A stretch of DNA of 64,000 bases from Cryptosporangium arvum DSM 44712. Lineage in GTDB: Bacteria; Actinomycetota; Actinomycetes; Mycobacteriales; Cryptosporangiaceae. How positions within the stretch are numbered: the stretch's first letter is position 1; each line of letters opens with the position of its first letter. The DNA is taken from assembly GCF_000585375.1 (NCBI RefSeq), contig NZ_KK073874.1:7475913-7539912 (forward strand), written 5' to 3'. Both the position numbers and the translations under genes were made by a program. The notes below the pieces were generated by a model that was not told the DNA's origin, made no database searches, and saw only the letters and a program-made list of their open reading frames with translations. Shown here one piece after another: positions 27,001 through 29,089 of this stretch.

Positions 27001-27061
27001 GCCGGGCGGCAACGGCCCGAACCCGCTCGCCGGTCCCACGGCCAACCCCGACCAGCCCTGA
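2..27061 (+). CDS. Giant multi-domain protein with an array of papain-fold (glutamine-deamidase-like) domains and C-terminal membrane segments; 5' end outside window
   Basis: The frame is open from the left edge to the TGA at 27059-27061, 9,019 codons here, and begins inside a repeat, so the true start lies upstream. Residue numbers count from base 2. Order: tail of a papain-like copy (1-28); helical spacers alternating with seven papain-like copies (about 480-5320); helical and strand-rich modules (about 5500-8400) with a Pro-Gly linker (about 5810-5870); hydrophobic hairpins (about 8430-8890); a polar tail. Intact copies carry (R)xNC, then GxHAW-like and DxQxG-like motifs, the Cys/His/Asp triad expected of the Tox-PL / papain-fold toxin family. 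That family deamidates glutamine or cleaves peptides in polymorphic toxin systems. Whether this protein is secreted, surface-bound or an internal scaffold cannot be seen without its N-terminus. The long ORFs on the other strand here are GC-skew shadows. Function of the whole is unknown. Confidence 0.9.
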   Translation: MAVDGLPLSYFSDASQPRPPGYEQLSPSHSRPSAPVAPEIGSPREVAANGPLDRSILGHPLVRADPSLEQTLRRVVARHLDADRADAQPLRDRLTAQKRQLDGLRAGLAALEAGRSDDEASFRSQLDTAQTAHTDAVAALDLATQNVARYRRESTELRSAADRMAPDEVRRRAAALDASLAEWELAEQRSAQAVDTATRSLDDARSAFRRHFPGVLETTEAVAATTDAIDATRRALAEPAHRLLTVLDPETLRADLSVLTEPAVRAELELISDRYFTTAAQAHDRLRALAAELAADREELAGRRHELMQHEAAIRFWTDEVPDIEAALDEARERLGAANTAKDRAEAAAAGARGDAHRLRENEQRYRRLARWSRLASAWIVSRLTYRAQTAEAAAADADRAAHRHDQGAAAAQEAVAAARRSLDELVDRLTAAGLSVEHHTEVQRDVLIRIKQLEVVIPAAEARIVAPESDDRRHGHSPGAPMTVDDIVLADGVDPALRQRAYDTLYGRAGVVPPRSDQLLHLGATLGEHGRLPVHARPRTATAAPGRAQVADWWQWNGVHAVAARTPAEDDTGRAAVEEATGGRFQELLPDREHPEDALREAERQLHETLRSAGASAYVFVRTRPGSGDEQAWSVVAADGGIWYRDLRSGAETDVFPFGPDTRFLDLLVTRGASPVVVDALRFADDRSASSHFDGLVRDREQLRILLDLLGDQRRDLESMRRDLSAITTELTTREASMPGLRERLDIAAERVAVAARSIAGLERRITEITVADGDPGEQIRALRRTHPLVDAAMDAVAELVRAGADVEELSDRQDQVLARATATSRAIRETERRLLTLTARAPRTAPAGTDVPLPAGTDVRSWADTPAALLRQPGALTHPAVVARLHEVSARYFADVRDQRPHRTVLDELAGRAAALATLGQDLRQLEASTDEVDVLRAAVRAAEVAVRAAHAEYRSATRIAEQFRTTAGTLTREAAGLHVANPPAAHDLRTRAVRLRDLAEAWERSVTADRVVDRADDAVAAVGDQPGPLADRLRVLVERADAVRATATATGALLGPSPTDDAEAVSRALQTVLATAETAMTAATGHLNQSRSAAARFRLADDATTATSEERLRAAVEAWNRISEDAAATVDRAARRLAEARAAVRDHRSLPTEPADTGARDDDLTASETEPGTTRWDLAGRPLTIDDVLAAPTADLDAVAPILEHLLGPQDPRSGQEIAPLAQYLLLVGTAAGPGGTIPVHVLSAQTLALINPDLALDPARRVNCVVAQLAASLTWSGVPMVAGPSLRVDTGDPDARRTVERITGARLQELVPFGSPSDDALRDGERRFTEALRSTGPGAQGFLYPAWRDGGGHAWNVFNDGGRLVYVDAQTGQRTETFPFRAAQLGFLDGFVLDAGRAPVGIEEAPLSFFGDRHLAVPDAYRSVVDAAPAASTPVPGSTVDARVGSGPAAPIDVEALLADPRAALDDPELPEALHRTAAAQLAGLPVDERVVGETAGYLQRRVPVLLTELQKQRRLADEAAERAARRAEQKRELTARLSPDPLADDDVLQHTIGSAQRDETRARREERTAGERVAALRTGLRLLLTVPADTPSAGSGSTDPRAALDQLLDAFARFDTESGVAPGHPAEFTSVAGRISELRPLLEEARRTHDEQTVRIEQLTAEYRTARDQAAAAQQTAEDSGRTADDYGRWSRKAHSAALGTAEQANKIRLLNPLRARQLDLETGEYNWLVRLDERIWAFSRADELEARVTAAQESRRAERAATELAAVDATLQQRRADLTGHGRRLATVLGALHRALSQDGHPAIAELVGAARAALDEMATALLSTPDTSTAAEFDGMLAEARARSAASAEALTATASGFDLSRWQSNQREWIHRRRVQARRHRPLGAADPKPSETESDERELDEITALVTGLRSETRPPALPEAVAEPPATEVGPADLQRSLDALRDAMAQFEARHDEVGLDKFAALTPAVAALRSAVTPAAERTGNERVVQLVALAEDYRTALDRAQQARRTADERHREISDEHNPWIAHLTDAAAGRQARVDDGSVKGLEARRLRSEARVLQRLVDRAETERSQVMEDARSAGNTATAEAGTAADAAAVLIARLTPDVLEIIGNQAARPATPRDLPTLLAGLDAATNDPAITDPEVRELLRDIRSTQDRLTVLDSRPADVEPEHRRDAEDARRHLAALIAGLDQRVQPPARPAEDPAEGLPELDRLQREPTAALADATFLAAVHDAARRSLPDAESRGSRLRQLFDAAEGLDRQIDAAQRPMSEVPVVRDRAEQVVAMAGEAARATAAASETAAAVERLDDTITELRSAVEPGRTPPREKIIELRGQLLRARQAATEAAEIRDRAVREWTDAREQHDRYLRTAEESATAAVDDARQRLDRLVREVFPDYVGPASSTEHAATEPAAPDEPEPRPHEDLRREAEQVAAEISRLDALARLSAREAMEAAATAGELQATIAEAESRGEENEGAVRALGRATRRQAEQQKRESAARAGIGELQPRLDRLRRLMFPGSAAVAPLGDVPGAGPDAAWLRDPDVVTALITAAERHFDELRTGHEGLSSVVDVVELLRQLLAALRDELRPLHAALRRSDVTLATESTAVATAVAETERALRTASETADQLGEAVADRDATSDLMRALRHRATTQYEAAVAANYDPTLLDTAYRLNAAALERHLGERTTIDDHSSELRAVLAGSLASVTAGSAAVRALLTARTTHDELSGRVRATANAIAAIEATLNRVGRLVGRSALADTTREDTLPPAARDGQPLGRAAAERTPAERRELADDPTVAQALESARTSYLNQRLVVSRAAEYMRGHMVALVDELRALDADADRAAEELARVEELVAEYRGAHPSPSRPAWDALIATIARAEAAHDRIRQERELVEDELSMFGEALSPSAHAHPDLRTVPVNWSELHGGAAAPAWMHLGLELALADEDGTIPARPAIDERWLSWIDAVARPFDLTRQLDDGARARWAAVRTLSGDPQVAAGTALALDRTTLRLRPLGDSRAADEIRTGGRYQELVAFQHHGSAGSPETEQALRNAEQRVAEALLAAGDGAFALIDAVGRDRTGTAAWAAVNEGGRIRYLNAKEVGSGNPWLTDDFPFDADRTLFLDLLVVGPDGEPVPVDGAPLSAFSDRTHPLPDPYVAATAAAPPASRPPDSLAQLDPSRLLADPVGALADPALIAVLSEALGRIYPDERDADRALRALLDEAGAIRAESSTTASSHVVTDAERRLIDLTAQHADAATMVTDAAGAIARLEEAPRGAGHESRLDVLRAVESQRVGARDLLARQLADARSALETVRGLARDVATGRLEALRHELARLTDTIEAGAGRPDATGADHRRPAAPVDVELLRTDPWAALNDQAFSTQLFDHARRFLIARFDEDEELTRWLGRARTDLEQITRLEESAAEAEDQAATIRRDAESEVASAARRKDDAEQRRADLDRGRKRWQRLPGYRRRRAAAAARDVEAAAAALDQKVARQLDEEQHAQDVRHGAVEQRAEIARLRAGVDQLVRALSPGTHDDPDLADAPTNWLRINAPAHGDDPLARPATEFPMDFADVPAPGAAERPRPSTLATNHRMPTLGEQLRLLVALVAAGKHPPDLGRWVSLGNSAGPVDPGRRDNCMAASRTFTSIWSGVYEVAPATHVSATLHGSDLDVGSPGEARSVNEQYYGGRYQEVVPFQPSEADVRDGLQRVTDTLLRSGDRANAKLVVLWPDGGTHAFDAVNQNGRVYWVDLQIGTFTTDFPYPVDQVSYLDMLLLDPESRPAAVDGLPLSHLTTRSLPVPEAYADAAALEPSAPPPGDEVPTLVRGESSGDNGLSVLRDRRLSPQDRLALVTDALLADPRFEADVRRSVDGYYARLAAANLVVRDHLKAMSSLSDRIDRLDIGVQDALTAIDYGVRRIARLNTQQQEALDRAAAAREAARFRREQARALAATSRDLRAAADDLSAQATDTWQPGRAHRLAARSRRYADEAAAYANRSAELRFAALRSEHIALVHGERAGRIVTAADDVRAGQQDDATRAEEQRARAEELRQDLDRLERVMLPQSFRDDDLADIRADPNRTDWGRMNLPGLDEPLWHPVDHGRTALTEAIPATLVEEIALRVELFRATGEQAPVNPPVLEGNWVFLGNGHGYVDSGRRENCVYTVLSFWNTLRGRPEVAPRLMREGFTEFDFDAPIQPYADPTVQDLESRFGGRLQEVVPFLDDVDPGTPEAEAALDTAVARITAALRAAGENSIAFLNHAYRDSSLAHAWVAVHQDGKILFVDTQSGVVSEKLPFRAAIGFLEMLVLDAGDRPYPVDGLPLSPFSIGDPPPGYALATATAGPPSAVPDRMRSGLQLRAGDPPGVPDTAEATKAEVRAYFANSERLTRLRDVLAGLRAVRAHSAYLETKADSGALDENRRAYRRIALAAGLDPDTPVDVNSDVGRLMRPEDPAARVSRAPGAPDREPVEATRGEYYRPPLRVHQWAVEEVVPNEGGEFERHFSLVDHPDVVPRINPGHQVDATFRANCADAVMAFIDTWVYGRPRVAAPLARDVYSDDTGHYDLDEIRARESRRVQDWLGSRFQTVVAREPGNPAASARGLQSVADAVRRGGPGTAAVVTLDWNAGSHLVSVVNDHGTVRWIDPQIGAVDTEPMYRPDQVAGLSMILIAPDGTAVDVPGLPFAENLPQLTGAPATGGAEPPGGAESTDPPQAAADLLDTLSDPAALREFVVANRRYYAQRARLRLSDWDYYSFAARVQPEIERLSTALATAPTGDEGSRDAALDRATDAAQDTAVAAHGAATADARARRLRSEASDRAATTGERPGDRAEAYRAAGEARRADDLAQVTDVAAARALSGLEPAIRAAADAAVDAAAGSDRPVEAPAAIRARIDQLVASLEFVRRSLFPETEAVRLPVRPDTGPAWRTDPEAVRQREAEAVAYYQAADRIERLHDVFREAHDLKRRWVNAERRLARLTAERQPLADPAGADPATVADPGLEAARAGADQARRAYENATEPHVDALREAYSALFPVAAPPTDLSAADLLDRIDRDADFGELVGPEDRFAQYLRTPSTGDRVPAGLLSLFGPHSYRPPLRQQDQAIKEALRTPDGGYRRHRPVADDGSPDFVDWVPLLNPAWRHDPYSRLNCADAVRKFFDVWDGREPSVAAPSSRSTIVTRSEAESTQAYGRTWQNVDEAWLGRPTQPVVTVPGGTEADQHRAAIDAGVRTIVDAVDAEGPGASAYIALSWTEGGAGHVWAVVNQGGSVKWVDPQTGRVGDGPFNRSLSLSGLWVILRDANGVAKPVPGLPDPGTDPAAPSRAEARGGPTGGATGGGTGGAVPVDRIRELHRATTARNPRTRERAVRQLDELLGTENLVAPRVDPVTGAPVGGSPGFADRVAQLPADVRTIVENRPHDRAAQREAALGARARAVREAALDQARTGRDAATLERERAQLTAARHRLDARLAALAAGQPDPGPATSSPLALAQRARQVAESFSGPGTPFTDVRVDPAGTVRLTGDDGEFRLRIETGSATEPVRITVLPDGPTRPVDAATVTDDVQRALRDAVSGRASANVLAGGAADGPIDPDAFTSRDHQRLAAIGQTLDRLDQAANRPAEAGRLRARARAQIAAAGLAPALDESPPRPGADLDPDAAGWPRRRAAIDPGLADRIAALDPQPNVGLAAQTQRLAVVGDVGRRQQRSAAARAEEYLRELRDGVAQERAAVRQREQSLAAVLGAGSTPTITPPTLRPASPGATAPAATPTTGPAAPSTTVPPLRPAAPAATATPGSSATPGVPAAPGGPGGSGGPSSPGGPNSPGGPVSPGGPVSPGGPPPGGPPPGGSVPPGGPPPGGPPPGGNPNSASHPDGPLFGTDPSDNLRNAAWIAEIAGVAGITPAGRPGAFFVTTNNGRQLPLVLSEADDLAPGTVRAAWVRRADPAQPPILGIARPVRGRRVEVQIEVAAQIAAYVAVATGTAGPTNLLGSGPPDVQLRADNAAPRFSAADHQALARVRGTARAVDEVHPLRRGPARERFRQTLVDAALLPLDPATGALDHTAPRLAAAVRAGLLDPAHLDAVATEAGTPRTPVTRRVEDAVARAVTTFGGTAQARGGALVDLVPPGFAGLTAQVVVGDAGDPPATVTFGAGTVRVTVAADADPTAAAIDAATQIARTIGSTLVTTSTSLGRRPATRTPVFGNHPLPADVDRSDFRIGDYTARARLTELIETARSGHRAQRREALAELTRTAGRLGLRLGAPDAARRRALLSRGAASAAAPGSLAPASTPDSGGTDVAAALAELIDGRLPRPDPDAVLRSLLAGAERATGELRGLADALGVRSTRIDRSEPDILLVTPHGGAPERVRLVFAAVPSGAVAVVDTPSGAVVLDHRAAPTDAAIGLAGAVAELRAIRAGVAVGPPVLRTGVEAARITEDDLVVADHRSRAELGLAQAQRTVRGRSVPATEALHALARETGVLAGDVRPPARSAAEITAERAERDQIARRRSVLDAATERALAVVGGAEPPNLTRARRQIEDVTRRHAIAGGAAQPVRLGVGEVSLRAGSGVSTLTIRVGDRVPGDPRNAPARIRPATATSGPLVTVFADADPLALDRAIARATAVELARLSGLPTDITVDDVAAAAELVELGRQASDPGLGPLRRRAAARASTRLRTESRLDPDRPGGERHYARLRAAGLIPDADHQRLDTLLDQEVVRLRQETRERMVQAATDAGATGVERIGHGAARVTLPGGDQVTIEVAIDRDPAEVRVPERDVLTVTRSRPPIYVGETEAHTLALAAEVARHLAERRGLPEDTVVLRPGAQSEPVRPEDYGARDVIAVARLRRLLTDTPGIARPLVEELGLGHDTIGAAERRASLPADVRRLLETHDGRLGTHETVTTGLLAAEAALLFANPTIKIPDAPDEAAKYEAATIQVERLADRPNVLRVMIPDVPRPGGRTESVVAEVAVYRDPSDTADLAVFPPDARTRAPDEPQNFTVVLKPGANATDITMAVATEVTRWVRGQVTPPRPRNKNYDRLTLPLDPRAWRPRHYAEIATLRVLLAKLGTAQQRTIRNVPHESVIRSQIREVSRALELDRGVARSTSRLTVLVAEGQLSPEQARLMRKVDRPSWRRVVLRWDDKRTQRMLARVGNSLDQVSDLPSVIEVVWKPAPWAAENDLTGTYLVALENGRTIELELIGGALVETESTDQPSEPTGRLATIVINQRRPSNIRPAEWMRWLLTPPAERGASPLHTKAEWERETEISAIRQLVALAVLQPPAGRSAAEAAADRPTDRVLHRGEPNPDPDALTPEDEIELGVFSARVRMLGAAWTEARQSTWRAGVTPFIAGRRVAKLSAQVRAEAHRLGLDPGAPGVTGLRAQLTEDVRRKLDQLDGGRETRAPQTVTYRAVRTLDTVARLGGFRVERPAPGLFRLTDPGTGVVKEFRLGSGDHAGFGTGVVDLEMPGDGSLMLAFSPWLDDAQVEQALARRLGELMADDPDRAPDAGRTLEVAMLVDQLRRTDPPAGAEVVRDRLDRVTGWLGLDRDVPGVDAHRETMFRRHPEVLTELAAADGLGSYPAADFAALASELTVLAPAAGLVVARDQGDPRRVVVRLPGRADVQATLLLVVDQAGPGRLARGDFAAGTFHLDTRGEGVARQAAVVRELARIAAELEGSTPADARPRLVPGPLDADVRPADLTPDDWAIAAEGRFLARAYRASSKRADRATRQFIRRRVDALAQAIGALPDEPGGRHRIAALPAEFGTLLANLQYGETTDERALVAETALTGLAERLGVTVSRVSRGPQEVGRGAEEPAPRYLLTMPDGSTIRLRIFVDSLGKGVVAKSTRAEDTGTETVWTLDVSEKHSAAEIDAAATRALADVLRTQITTAGSDVPSFHLGTPDADAQKLARVRSGGRPQAGLLAALEELRVLDRIAYPSAGAADDGRTTRSQRRARRAAQDLLVRIGIAVGADDPHGLRGRIPVGYHELVARHDGSQAAADPGAALAAARRAVEDAARFRTHDYDAGTKVTPGAGNDVLTVRFETGQEIKLQVVTAPPPGVDALRPGEAAIAFDLPDGPGQPAVRGLLVSPTAPPDAVAMEAAVQAADLLHTIDPPVDPPHADPSTVARLRVLLERQSHLRARARHRATPDAASGAPRRPVLRPQSGRQDESRLRLLLAREGYLADHPAVTANRAGLPATLREELAARDGAARTASDRRVRGTVSSGLRRLATVTGAHRITVDDAATGRQRVTVVINADDGPDEHITFDVAAAPLDSGVSSRPDPNDGNVLLLSDTAAPNRLRAALAREVARRIVEASSLTPGVPAAGATPVLWEPGADGDPVITPEGHGEIAYLHTVALSAGMRSAEFEETLARLGLHPTQPDAVDRARALDSGLVKKARRGIAKLDDPWSRSRRNEDELGTPPAVPAVGWYVLKAALGSAGVGLAGSSLATLASGRPMVAALTGTLTVVTSLGGGWGEWRLIRSTQRNAEIKAIAGRKKAATESRARLRSYQGLLDDLNDRLGPLSTVSVPAAPRPGEVYGNRLLDPNAVPLPPRPAQSALLTARLLLRKFAVTPLVSAGIGTWLIVEAGVALSPWVISAGVVAGVGTAVGDWLRRRKEEEEANRDADRQRDRDYEHSRHVVAEEQRVLDELQFKAALLLEERARLARQAGVPDSDPPPSRLPVVGATPAPEGGRVSWSWKREMPGFIPHLIKSASTVGLGAGAAAVGTVLAGKYFNIPISWDVVEVGLYGGAAGTLVGGSSESRMMYHADQRKARKERDQANLNLRVKVKRLEQIEAIVTDLRHAQWLGKQIGEGWQEPLFDREMLPRIEPSPVPPKDVPVLTFKQFVNREYFEAYGWPGYVYLGASMVIGAASKLFLPSLYTANAATTAPGTAAPGTAAPGTATGAQAASQGALMQQGLAGQSARGAVTAITGSWSDRYADTHADYRAAARKAPYERREAEVDAAIVAAERNIAATLLDLDLEQEALERVMSRRRPGGNGPNPLAGPTANPDQP
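1447..2075 (+). repeat. Papain-like copy 1, catalytically degenerate
   Basis: The copy starts with TVDDIVLADG, paralleling TIDDVLAAP of copy 2. It keeps the central GGRFQELLP motif and the closing FPFG...RFLDLLV segment. The Asn-Cys nucleophile motif is absent: the aligned stretch reads DWWQWNGVHAV. The catalytic His is Gln632 (QAWSVV), while Asp647 is kept (WYRDLRSG). It is therefore a fold-retaining, probably inactive copy. Confidence 0.7.
3554..4285 (+). repeat. Papain-like copy 2, intact triad
   Basis: The motif DPARRVNC gives Cys1268. GGHAWNVFN gives His1357 and VYVDAQTG gives Asp1372. GARLQELVPF lies between. Spacing and order match papain-fold toxin domains of the glutamine-deamidase type, so this copy could be active. 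Confidence 0.75.
4286..8758 (+). other. Longest helical spacer of the giant protein
   Basis: About 1,490 residues rich in Ala, Arg, Glu, Asp and Leu, with heptad-like Leu/Ala spacing and almost no Cys, His clusters or long hydrophobic runs, so probably coiled coil or helical bundle. It consists of several diverged units that open with an L...RYF-like or similar helix and close with short L-F/S-P motifs (for example REVFPDY, RLMFPG, ALSPS). Similar units separate the other papain copies (about 86-1446, 2076-3553, 9500-10640, 11440-12235, 14090-15295). No enzymatic motif was seen. Confidence 0.6.
8759..9500 (+). repeat. Papain-like copy 3, catalytically degenerate
   Basis: It keeps GGRYQELVAF, the VNEGGRIRYL strand pair, DDFPF and the VDGAPLSAFSD tail. 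No Asn-Cys motif is present in the first third, the His position is Ala3093 (TAAWAAVN), and the Asp motif is replaced by LNAKEVGSG. All three catalytic positions appear lost. Confidence 0.7.
10640..11440 (+). repeat. Papain-like copy 4, intact triad
   Basis: DPGRRDNC gives Cys3648, GTHAFDAVN gives His3745 and YWVDLQIG gives Asp3760. GGRYQEVVPF and the VDGLPLSHL tail are present. The linker before it (LSPG...DPDLADAP) resembles those before copies 3 and 5. Confidence 0.75.
12235..13050 (+). repeat. Papain-like copy 5, intact triad
   Basis: DSGRRENC gives Cys4170, LAHAWVAVH gives His4278 and LFVDTQSG gives Asp4293. GGRLQEVVPF and VDGLPLSPFS complete the repeat. Confidence 0.75.
13450..14090 (+). 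repeat. Papain-like copy 6, intact triad, second subtype
   Basis: It opens with YYRPPLRVHQWAVEE, shared with copy 7 but not with copies 1-5. FRANCADAV gives Cys4537, GSHLVSVVN gives His4637 and RWIDPQIG gives Asp4652. The central motif is SRFQTVVA. Confidence 0.75.
15295..15960 (+). repeat. Papain-like copy 7, intact triad, second subtype
   Basis: It opens with SYRPPLRQQDQAIKE as in copy 6. SRLNCADAV gives Cys5157, AGHVWAVVN gives His5264 and KWVDPQTG gives Asp5279. It is the last papain-like copy; a Gly/Thr-rich linker follows at about 15990-16040. Confidence 0.75.
16500..25190 (+). repeat. Array of about 13 degenerate strand-plus-helix modules in the giant protein
   Basis: Units recur about every 600-700 bases. 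Each has a short helix, two or three beta strands with a turn (for example RVTLPGGDQVTIEVAI, LTMPDGSTIRLRIF, VALENGRTIELELI), then a stretch like ADADPTAAAIDAATQIA and a charged helical segment. Approximate strand-core positions are 16540, 17730, 18400, 19080, 19690, 20250, 20880, 21570, 22320, 22840, 23460, 24120 and 24760. The repeats are visible in protein only, so they are old. I do not recognise the family. Confidence 0.55.
17440..17610 (+). repeat. Pro-Gly-Ser minisatellite linker
   Basis: Tandem 15-18 base units encode repeats of SPGGP, PPGGP and VPPGG (residues about 5810-5870). A Pro/Ala/Thr-rich stretch precedes it from about 17255. This is a low-complexity extended linker between the first and second strand modules; DNA-level similarity of the units indicates recent expansion. 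Confidence 0.85.
25290..26680 (+). other. Hydrophobic hairpin region at the C-terminus of the giant protein
   Basis: Hydrophobic, Gly/Ala-rich stretches lie at residues about 8432-8480, 8569-8617, 8714-8763 and 8868-8890. The first three are long enough for two membrane passes each. Highly charged helical segments (for example RRRKEEEEANRDADRQRD) separate them. This suggests membrane insertion or pore-type hairpins near the C-terminus. Confidence 0.55.
26680..26730 (+). repeat. Short tandem repeat encoding TAAPG
   Basis: Three near-identical 15-base units (gcacccggcaccgcg type) encode APGTA repeats just after the last hydrophobic segment. Low complexity. Confidence 0.75.
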
Positions 27062-27069
27062 CCCCTCGC

Positions 27070-28428
27070 CTACGGCGCGACGTCCAGGTAGGCGACGCCG
27101 GCCTCGACGAGGTCACGGATCGCGTGGAAGCCCCGCGCGGTCAGCAACTCGGAGGGGTCGGTGAGCGTCGGGTCGGCCACGCCGAGACGCTGGAAATGAT
27201 CGGCCTGCGCGACGAGCGTGTCCCAGAGCGTCGGCCACTGCCCGGCCGTGCGCCAGAGCAGTGAACTGTCGATGCCGGACCGCGCCGCCCATCGCCCGGG
27301 TACGCCGTAGGTGAAGACGCGGGAGTCGTCTTCGGGGGTGCCGAGACCGTGCAGCAGCGGGAAAACCCGATAGCTCCGCGCGAACTCCTCGGCCTGCGCG
27401 GTGCCCGGGTGCACCTCGACCACGACGGCCCGGTCGATCAGGTCGTCGAGCGGGACGGCCGCGTCGGCGACCCCCTGCTCGACCGCCGCCGCGACCACGG
27501 CGCCGCGTGTCCACAGCCGCCGGGGATCGGCGCCGCGGACGATCTCCCACAGTCGGGCCCCGGTCGCGTCGAGCCGATGGTCCGTCGCTCCGATCCGGAC
27601 GACGCGCGTGACGAACACGCCGTCGTCGGGACGGTGGAACGGGCCGCCGTCGTGCCCGACCGCGAACAGCCAGCCCGCGGCCCCCGGATGTCCCGGGTCG
27701 GTCTTCCAACGCGGTACCCCGGCCGTCGGCGAGTCCGGCCGCCCCGGAACGTAGGGCAGTTCCAGGACCTCTTCCGGCTCCTGCGCCACGGCCGGGTCGG
27801 CCGGCTCCGCCGCGGGCAGTGACCTCGCGGCCGCTCCGACCAGGTTCACGGACGTCGCCGGCTGGAGCGCGGCGGTCCACCCGGACACGGACACGGCCGC
27901 CAGCCGAACGGCCTGCTCCACGAGCGCGTCCAGCGGCACCGGGGCGTCTATCGACATCGGGGCGTCCGGCGGCATCGGGGCGTCCGTCGACTCGCACAGC
28001 TCGGCCAGGGATCGGGTCGCGCCGGCCCACCGCCACATCCCGTAGACGAGCGGGCCAAGCTCCGCCCACGCCCCGGACAGCCCGGTCCAGCGTCCGATCC
28101 GCTCGCCCGGCAGCCCGACGCGAAAGCGGCCCGCCGCGGCGCCCGGCGCGTTGCCGAGCCCGTGGAGCAGCGGCTCCAGGCGGTACCGCGCCACGAATCC
28201 GGCGTTCTCGTCCGGCCCGGTCGGCAGCTCCGCCAGCAGGCCGCGCCGGTGGAGCCGCGAGACCACCTCGGACGGTTCCGGCTGGTCGTCGTGGGTGAGC
28301 AGCCAGGTCGTGTGCTCGGCGTCGTCGAGCGACACGAGCTGCGTCCCCAGCCGCACGAGATGCGTCACCGGCTCGCCGTGCAGCGTCCCGTGGTAATGGC
28401 CGACCGGGATCAGCGGCGGTCCGCTCAT
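27070..28428 (-). CDS. Uncharacterised protein with two copies of a locus-specific domain
   Basis: Encodes 452 residues. The ATG at 28426-28428 overlaps the TGA of the upstream gene by ATGA, which fixes the start and implies translational coupling. The N-terminal half (about 5-190) begins IPVGHYHG and contains LLHGLGNAPG. The C-terminal half (about 245-450) begins FAVGHDGG and contains VVVEVHPGT, FPLLHGLG, a Trp-rich LWRTAGQWPTLWDTL segment and a closing AYLDVA. The same features occur in the two neighbouring minus-strand genes, so this is a duplicated-and-fused member. No signal peptide or membrane segment is seen. It ends 8 bases from the stop of the giant gene, convergently. I do not know the family; a role as partner or antidote of the giant protein is only a guess from position. 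Confidence 0.8.
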   Translation of the reverse strand: MSGPPLIPVGHYHGTLHGEPVTHLVRLGTQLVSLDDAEHTTWLLTHDDQPEPSEVVSRLHRRGLLAELPTGPDENAGFVARYRLEPLLHGLGNAPGAAAGRFRVGLPGERIGRWTGLSGAWAELGPLVYGMWRWAGATRSLAELCESTDAPMPPDAPMSIDAPVPLDALVEQAVRLAAVSVSGWTAALQPATSVNLVGAAARSLPAAEPADPAVAQEPEEVLELPYVPGRPDSPTAGVPRWKTDPGHPGAAGWLFAVGHDGGPFHRPDDGVFVTRVVRIGATDHRLDATGARLWEIVRGADPRRLWTRGAVVAAAVEQGVADAAVPLDDLIDRAVVVEVHPGTAQAEEFARSYRVFPLLHGLGTPEDDSRVFTYGVPGRWAARSGIDSSLLWRTAGQWPTLWDTLVAQADHFQRLGVADPTLTDPSELLTARGFHAIRDLVEAGVAYLDVAP

Positions 28429-29042
28429 CCCCGTGGTCCCGGTGACGCGCGATGGTCGAGGTAGGCGGCGCCGTGGGCGACCAGGTCCTGCAGCGCACCG
28501 AGGACGAAGGACAGCACCTGGTCCGGGTCGGTCTCGGACGCATCGAGGGAGCCGGTGTCGCGCGCGGCCTCGGCCAGTGCCTCGCAGGCCGACCAGAGGT
28601 CGGGCCACAGGTGGGCCCACTCCCAGACCTCGATCACCCGCGGGCGGGCCCGCAGCGCCACCGACAGCCCGGGAATGCCGAGGCCGTCGAGCTCCTCGCC
28701 GTCCGGGCGACCGAGCCCGATCAGCAGCGGCGCCACGCGGTGGTAGCCGGCGAACTCCCGGGCGCCGTCGGTGCCGGGCGTCACCTCCACGACCAGACCC
28801 CGGTCGAGCAGGGCGTCGAGGATCGGTTCCGCGTCCTGGACGCCGACGCCGACGGCGGCCGCGATCACCTCGGACCGGTCCCAGGCACCCTCGTGTTCCG
28901 GCAGGCCGTGCGCGAAGCCCCAGACGTCGAGCGGGCCGTCGTCGTCGAGCGGAATCGGCTCCCAGCCCATCCGGACGACGTGATGGCCGGATGGGTGGAC
29001 CACCCCCTGGTAGTGGCCGATCGGAAGCACGATTGCGTTCAT
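28425..29042 (-). CDS. Uncharacterised single-domain paralogue of the locus-specific family
   Basis: Encodes 205 residues from the ATG at 29040-29042. It shares with its neighbours an opening LPIGHYQG, a VRMG...LDD strand, a DALLDRGLVVEVTPGT segment, a VAPLLIGLGRPDGEE segment, a tryptophan cluster (WEWAHLWPDLWSACE) and a closing AYLD. It is predicted cytosolic with a mixed helix-strand composition. It is the first gene of a two-gene overlapping unit with the tandem-domain gene downstream, and divergent from the YrhB/Imm35-like gene across 47 bases. The function is unknown. Confidence 0.82.
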   Translation of the reverse strand: MNAIVLPIGHYQGVVHPSGHHVVRMGWEPIPLDDDGPLDVWGFAHGLPEHEGAWDRSEVIAAAVGVGVQDAEPILDALLDRGLVVEVTPGTDGAREFAGYHRVAPLLIGLGRPDGEELDGLGIPGLSVALRARPRVIEVWEWAHLWPDLWSACEALAEAARDTGSLDASETDPDQVLSFVLGALQDLVAHGAAYLDHRASPGPRG

Positions 29043-29050
29043 CGGCCTCG

Positions 29051-29056
29051 ATCGTA
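29051..29056 (-). promoter_or_regulatory. -10 hexamer TACGAT, near-leaderless start
   Basis: On the minus strand TACGAT lies 8 bases before the ATG of the gene ending at 28425. No good ribosome binding site lies between, consistent with a leaderless or nearly leaderless transcript. Confidence 0.4.
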
Positions 29057-29076
29057 GGGCGGGTGGCCACTCTGGC

Positions 29077-29082
29077 TACAGT
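29077..29082 (+). promoter_or_regulatory. -10 hexamer TACAGT, leaderless start
   Basis: TACAGT lies exactly 7 bases before the ATG at 29090 with no Shine-Dalgarno sequence, the usual layout of leaderless actinobacterial genes. Confidence 0.45.
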
Positions 29083-29089
29083 GGGCACC

